9,865 nucleotides of DNA. Source: Streptomyces katrae (GTDB lineage Bacteria > Actinomycetota > Actinomycetes > Streptomycetales > Streptomycetaceae). Position 1 is the first letter of the stretch; each line of letters begins with the position of its first letter. The translations under genes were made by a program, and so were the position numbers. The notes beneath the pieces were generated by a model. The model saw only the letters and a program-made list of their open reading frames with translations, made no database searches and was not told where the DNA came from. The stretch lies in contig NZ_JZWV01000526.1 of assembly GCF_000966975.1 (NCBI RefSeq), forward strand, positions 1 through 9,865, given 5' to 3'. Below are positions 6,345 to 9,865 of the stretch, piece by piece.

Positions 6345-7091
6345 GTGACAGATCAGAAGGCGCCCAAGAGCGAGCAGACCCGCACGCTCATCCTCGAGAC
6401 CGCGCTCCGGCTTTTCCAGGAACGCGGGTTCGACAAGACGACCATGCGGGCCATCGCCAAGGAGGCGGGGGTCTCAGTCGGCAACGCGTACTACTACTAC
6501 GAGTCCAAGGAACACCTGGTCCAGGGGTTCTACGACCGGATCAGCGCCGCCCACCAGGCAGCGGTCCGGCCGATCCTGGACCAGGAGACCGACCTGCAGA
6601 AGCGGCTCGCCGGAGTACTGACGAGCTGGCTGGACATCGCGGCGCCGTACCACGAGTTCGCCTCCCAGTTCTTCAAGAACGCGGCGGATCCGGAGAGTCC
6701 GCTCAGTCCCTTCTCCCCGGAATCGGAACCGGCGCGGCAGGCGGCCATCGCCATCCACCGCGAGGTGCTGGCGGGGGCCAAGACCAAGGTGCCGGCCGAG
6801 CTGGCCGACCTGCTGCCGGAGCTGATGTGGCTCTCGCAGATGGGCCTCGTCCTGTACTGGGTCTTCGACCGCTCCCCGGAGAGCGAGAAGACCCGGCGGC
6901 TCGCCGAGCGGGGCGCGCAGCTGACCACCCGGGGCATCGTCCTGGCCCGGTTCCGGGTGCTGCGGCCGCTGGTGCGGGAACTGCACGAGCTGTTCGCGGA
7001 CTTTCTGCCGGGCATGGCCCAGACGGCGGTGTCGCGGGGCGGGAAGCGGGCCTCGGACCCGGCGAAGGCCCCGGAGCCCGAGGAGGGCTGA
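6345..7091 (+). CDS. TetR-family transcriptional regulator
   Basis: The 248-residue product has a typical TetR N-terminal DNA-binding domain: RTLILETALRLFQERGFDKTTMRAIAKEAGVSVG and NAYYYYESKEHLV, about residues 13-59, with the helix-turn-helix at about 32-52. Residues 60-223 form a helical ligand and dimer domain. It has an aromatic, hydrophobic helix (LMWLSQMGLVLYWVF, 160-174) that could line a pocket for a hydrophobic ligand. The C-terminus is a charged, disordered-looking tail. It is the third gene of the operon with the membrane and DCC proteins, and the probable binder of the two TTGAAC-N2-GTTCAA palindromes, which implies self-repression. The GTG start has only a weak AAGG (6332-6335) upstream. 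The inducer cannot be told from sequence. Confidence 0.93.
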   Translation: MTDQKAPKSEQTRTLILETALRLFQERGFDKTTMRAIAKEAGVSVGNAYYYYESKEHLVQGFYDRISAAHQAAVRPILDQETDLQKRLAGVLTSWLDIAAPYHEFASQFFKNAADPESPLSPFSPESEPARQAAIAIHREVLAGAKTKVPAELADLLPELMWLSQMGLVLYWVFDRSPESEKTRRLAERGAQLTTRGIVLARFRVLRPLVRELHELFADFLPGMAQTAVSRGGKRASDPAKAPEPEEG

Positions 7092-7137
7092 CGCCGGCGC
7101 CGGCCGGGCCGCCGCGGGCCCTGTCCGGAAGGCGCGG

Positions 7138-7187
7138 GCGGGGACGAGGGACGGCGGAGCTCCGCTGGAGCGGCGGCTCGTCCCCGC
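7138..7187 (+). terminator. Structured intergenic hairpin after the TetR gene, probable terminator
   Basis: Outer arms GCGGGGACGAG (7138-7148) and CTCGTCCCCGC (7177-7187) pair perfectly over 11 bases. A nested hairpin, GCTCC (7159-7163)/GGAGC (7167-7171), lies inside. No T tract follows. The element starts 46 bases after the TetR stop and ends 22 bases before the next start. It is probably the operon terminator, but a leader structure for the next gene is possible. Confidence 0.5.
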
Positions 7188-7197
7188 GGGTGGTGGG

Positions 7198-7203
7198 TAT
7201 GGC
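7198..7203 (+). promoter_or_regulatory. Possible -10 element for a leaderless transcript
   Basis: TATGGC occupies -12 to -7 relative to the ATG at 7210 if transcription starts at that A. The gene lacks a clear Shine-Dalgarno site, which fits leaderless translation, common in Streptomyces. The last base departs from TANNNT and no -35 is evident. Confidence 0.3.
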
Positions 7204-7209
7204 CCTGGG

Positions 7210-8220
7210 ATGAGCAACGTAAGCCCCGCCAAGGGGTATTCACGCGACAGCCGCTACATCACCACCCGTATCACCGCGGACGGGCGCGACGGTTTTCCGG
7301 TGGAGCCCGGCCGCTACCGCCTCGTGGTGAGCCGCGCCTGCCCCTGGGCGCACCGCACGGTGATCTTCCGGCGGCTCCTGGGGCTGGAGAAGGCCCTGCC
7401 CATGGCCATCGCCGGGCCGACGCACGACAAGCGCAGCTGGACCTTCGACCTCGACCCGGGCGGCCGTGACCCGGTGCTCGGGATAGAGCGCCTCCAGGAG
7501 GCGTTCCTCGCCCGCGACCCCGCGTACGACCGGGGCATCACGGTGCCCGCGATCGTGGACGTGCCGAGCGGTGCCGTGGTCACCAACGACTACGCGCAGC
7601 TGACCCTCGACCTGTCGCTGGAGTGGGCGGCGTACCACCGCGACGGCGCCCCCGACCTGTACCCGGCCGAGCTGCGGCCGGAGATCGACGCGATCGGCGA
7701 GGAGATCTACGCGGACGTCAACGACGGCGTCTACCGCACCGGGTTCGCCAAGTCGCAGGAGGCGTACGAGGAGGCGTACGGGCGTCTCTTCGCCCGCCTC
7801 GACCGGCTCTCCGAGCGGCTGGAGCACTCCCGCTACCTGGTCGGCGACACGATCACCGAGGCGGACGTGCGGCTGTTCACCTCGCTGGTGCGCTTCGACG
7901 CCGTCTACCACGGCCACTTCAAGTGCAACCGGCACAAGCTCACGGAGATGCCGGTGCTGTGGGCGTACGCCCGGGACCTGTTCCAGACGCCGGGCTTCGG
8001 GGACACCGTCGACTTCGGCCACATCAAGCAGCACTTCTACGTGGTCCACGGGCACATCAACCCGACCGGGATCGTCCCCGCCGGCCCCGACCCCGCGGGC
8101 TGGCTCACCCCGCACGGCCGGGAGGCCCTGGGCGGGCGCCCCTTCGGGGACGGCACCCCGCCCGGGCCCCCCTCCCCCGCCGAGACCGTCCCGCCCCTCC
8201 TCGTTCCGTCCCGCCCCTGA
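7210..8220 (+). CDS. Xi-class glutathione-transferase-like protein (glutathionyl-hydroquinone reductase family)
   Basis: This 336-residue cytoplasmic protein matches the S-glutathionyl-(chloro)hydroquinone reductase family along its length. The thioredoxin-like N-domain carries the catalytic cysteine in SRACPWAHRT (Cys44, 41-50). The helical C-domain has NDGVYRTGFAKSQEAYEEAY, RYLVGDTITEADVRLFTSL, VRFDAVYHGHFKCNR and INPTGIVPAGPD. Family enzymes reduce thiol-conjugated hydroquinones to free hydroquinone. The usual NES element after the conserved VP strand is NDY here (126-128). In GSTs that Glu-Ser contacts the gamma-glutamyl group of glutathione. Actinomycetes use mycothiol, so the true co-substrate may be mycothiol; this is inference. 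About 40 Pro/Gly-rich residues extend the C-terminus. There is no clear ribosome site before ATG 7210. The next gene is convergent. Confidence 0.9.
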   Translation: MSNVSPAKGYSRDSRYITTRITADGRDGFPVEPGRYRLVVSRACPWAHRTVIFRRLLGLEKALPMAIAGPTHDKRSWTFDLDPGGRDPVLGIERLQEAFLARDPAYDRGITVPAIVDVPSGAVVTNDYAQLTLDLSLEWAAYHRDGAPDLYPAELRPEIDAIGEEIYADVNDGVYRTGFAKSQEAYEEAYGRLFARLDRLSERLEHSRYLVGDTITEADVRLFTSLVRFDAVYHGHFKCNRHKLTEMPVLWAYARDLFQTPGFGDTVDFGHIKQHFYVVHGHINPTGIVPAGPDPAGWLTPHGREALGGRPFGDGTPPGPPSPAETVPPLLVPSRP

Positions 8221-8231
8221 ACCGGCCGCGC

Positions 8232-8255
8232 GGGCGGGAGGCGCACTGGCCGCCC
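8232..8255. terminator. Weak inverted repeat between convergent genes
   Basis: GGGCGG (8232-8237) and CCGCCC (8250-8255) can pair around a 12-base loop within the 52-base gap between two convergent genes. It could serve as a modest bidirectional terminator, though such short GC repeats arise often by chance at this base composition. Confidence 0.28.
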
Positions 8256-8272
8256 CCCGTCCGCCATACGGC

Positions 8273-9838
8273 CTAGAGCCAGTTGAGCTCCCACAGGCGC
8301 CACACGCCGGTGCCGTCGGAGAGGTACTGCAGGCCGGTGACGGCCTCGCGGGAGAGGACGTAGTCCTTCTTCTGCCAGATCGGCAGCAGCGGGATCTGCT
8401 GGGAGACCACGCGCTGGAGCTCGTGGAAGTCGTTGGAGGCCTCGCCGCGGGCCTGGAAGGACTGGGTGCGGGTGATGAGGTCCTCTACGGCCTTGTCGGA
8501 GAAGCCGTTGTTCATGCTGGAGTCCTTGCCGACCAGCGGGGCGAGGAAGTTGTCCGCGTCCGGGAAGTCGGCGATCCAGCCGATCGTGTAGGCATCGAAC
8601 TGGCCCGCCGCGTACGCCTTCTGGAAGTCCTCCCAGGCGTCGACCGGCTTGATCTGCAGCTGGAACAGGCCGGTCGACTCCAGCTGCCGCTTGATCTCCT
8701 CGGCCTCGGCCACGTTCGCGCCGCGCACGTTGACCCCGAGGGTGAGGGACACCGGCGTGGGGATCCCCGCGTCCGTCAGTAGCTTGCGGGCGACCGCGCC
8801 GCTGGGCGAGGGGTAGGTGTCGAAGAAGGGCGTGCTGTGCCCGGCGATGCCCGCGGGGACCAGGGAGTACAGCGGGGTGACCGTGCCCTTGTAGACATCT
8901 GTGGCGATCTTGGACCGGTCCAGGGCGGCGGCCATCGCCTGGCGGACGGCCGGCTTCTGGACCGCGGAGCCGGGGCGGACGTTGAAGACGACGTGCCGGG
9001 TCTCGGTGCCGCCGGAGGCCTGGTAGCGGGTGTCCTTCAGGCCCGGGTTGAGGCCCGCGAGCACCGCCGGGGGCATGTCGCGGTGCGCCACCTCGATCTG
9101 GTGGTCCCGCCAGGCCTGGTCCAGCTGGGCCGAGTCCTTGAAGTAGCGGACCGTGACGGCGCTCCGGGCGGGCTTGGCCTGCCCCTTGTACGCCGGGTTG
9201 GGCTTGAGCTCGGCCGTCGAACGGGCCTTGTAGCCGGTCAGCGTGAACGGGCCCGAGCCGTCGGCCTTGCCGTCCTGGCGCAGCGCCTTGGCCGGGTACT
9301 GCTCCTTGTCCACGATGGAGGCGGCACCCGTCGCGATCTTGAACGGGAAGGTGGCGTCGGGGGCGGTCAGGTTGAAGGTGACGGCGCGGCCCTCGGCCTT
9401 GACCGACTCCAGGGTGTTGAAGAGCGGGGCCGGGCCCTGGTCGGAGTTGATCTGCTTGATGCGGTCGAAGGAGAACTTCACGTCCTCGGCGGTGACCTGG
9501 CGGCCGCTGCTGAAGGTGAGGTCCGGGCGCAGCTCGCACCGGTAGGTGGTCAGCTTCTGCCCGACGAAGGCGCAGGAGGACGCGGCGTCCGGGACGGGGG
9601 TGTCGGCGCCGGGCTTGATGGTCAGCAGCGACTGGAAGACGTTGCTGTACAGGGCCCAGGAGCCGGCGTCGTAGGCGCCGGCCGGGTCCAGGGCGGACAC
9701 GGCGTCGGTGGTCCCGACCCGGATGGTGCCATGGCCCGATGCGTCCAGGGGCAGCAGCTGCCAGGCGGCCACCCCGCCCGCCGCGGCGAGGACCAGCCCA
9801 GCCGCGATGACCCTCGTGCGGACAGACCCCATCGCCAT
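8273..9838 (-). CDS. ABC transporter family 5 solute-binding protein (peptide/nickel-type)
   Basis: The 521-residue product belongs to the SBP_bac_5 family, which captures oligopeptides or similar solutes outside the cell for an ABC importer. IRVGTTDAVSALDPAGAYDAG (39-59) is the mature N-terminal strand region. CELRPDLTFSSGRQVTAEDV (101-120) followed by KFSFDRI is the family signature. GSGPFTLTGY, VRQAMAAALDRSKIA, FDAYTIGWIADFPDADNFL and the late helices are also typical. The N-terminus has basic residues and one hydrophobic segment (about 9-29) with no cysteine, so it is not a lipoprotein. It is either membrane-anchored or cleaved and secreted. Cys89 and Cys101 could form a disulfide. The start at 9838 (MAMGSV) has a G run six bases upstream; an ATG at 9832 is also possible. 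No permease or ATPase gene is visible here; they could lie past the right edge. Confidence 0.92.
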   Translation of the reverse strand: MAMGSVRTRVIAAGLVLAAAGGVAAWQLLPLDASGHGTIRVGTTDAVSALDPAGAYDAGSWALYSNVFQSLLTIKPGADTPVPDAASSCAFVGQKLTTYRCELRPDLTFSSGRQVTAEDVKFSFDRIKQINSDQGPAPLFNTLESVKAEGRAVTFNLTAPDATFPFKIATGAASIVDKEQYPAKALRQDGKADGSGPFTLTGYKARSTAELKPNPAYKGQAKPARSAVTVRYFKDSAQLDQAWRDHQIEVAHRDMPPAVLAGLNPGLKDTRYQASGGTETRHVVFNVRPGSAVQKPAVRQAMAAALDRSKIATDVYKGTVTPLYSLVPAGIAGHSTPFFDTYPSPSGAVARKLLTDAGIPTPVSLTLGVNVRGANVAEAEEIKRQLESTGLFQLQIKPVDAWEDFQKAYAAGQFDAYTIGWIADFPDADNFLAPLVGKDSSMNNGFSDKAVEDLITRTQSFQARGEASNDFHELQRVVSQQIPLLPIWQKKDYVLSREAVTGLQYLSDGTGVWRLWELNWL

Positions 9839-9865
9839 CCCCAGCCCCCCCGAATCCCCGTCATG

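Noticed and set aside
9622..9864. Minus-strand open frame from the right edge overlapping the start of the solute-binding protein
   Set aside because: It is out of frame with the clearly conserved protein, has a low-complexity Trp/Arg/Pro-rich translation, and shows no family similarity.
1..9865. tRNA, rRNA, CRISPR arrays, transposases or integrase sites
   Set aside because: I found no repeat arrays, cloverleaf-like segments, terminal inverted repeats or recombinase motifs on either strand by eye.

Overview
The window is very GC-rich, with strong third-position G/C bias, GTG starts and GGAGG-type ribosome sites. Gene order and protein sequences point to a Streptomyces chromosome (high-GC actinomycete). 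From memory, the layout resembles the sdh region of S. coelicolor near SCO4850-SCO4859; this was not checked by any search.

Layout, left to right. (1) The 3' part of a gene for an OHCU-decarboxylase (UraD)-like protein, truncated by the window edge and apparently without the family's catalytic histidine motif. (2) A complete succinate dehydrogenase operon, sdhC-sdhD-sdhA-sdhB (644-4048). It encodes two heme-anchoring membrane subunits, the FAD subunit and the iron-sulfur subunit, with all main cofactor ligands visible, and it ends at a strong 20-bp hairpin terminator (4061-4105). (3) A monocistronic lipoprotein with a class C beta-lactamase/serine hydrolase fold whose catalytic motifs are replaced, so it is probably a pseudoenzyme. 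(4) A compact three-gene unit (5488-7091): a three-helix membrane protein, a DCC-family (DUF393) thiol-disulfide protein and a TetR-family regulator. It is preceded by a promoter bracketed by two 14-bp palindromes, TTGAAC-N2-GTTCAA. (5) A Xi-class glutathione-transferase-like (glutathionyl-hydroquinone reductase family) gene, possibly leaderless. (6) On the opposite strand, convergent with it, an ABC-transporter family 5 solute-binding protein anchored by an N-terminal hydrophobic segment rather than a lipobox.

How the parts relate. The sdh genes form the TCA-cycle and respiratory Complex II and are translated as a tightly packed unit. The TetR gene most likely controls its own operon through the two palindromes: one covers the -35 element and the other abuts the Shine-Dalgarno sequence of the first gene. 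The DCC protein and the small membrane protein may work together in membrane-linked thiol or redox chemistry, but their substrate is unknown. The hydroquinone-reductase homologue has lost the Glu-Ser element that normally contacts the gamma-glutamyl group of glutathione. This fits a mycothiol-using actinomycete. I saw no mobile elements, CRISPR arrays, tRNA or rRNA genes, and no gene-free stretch exceeds 300 bases.
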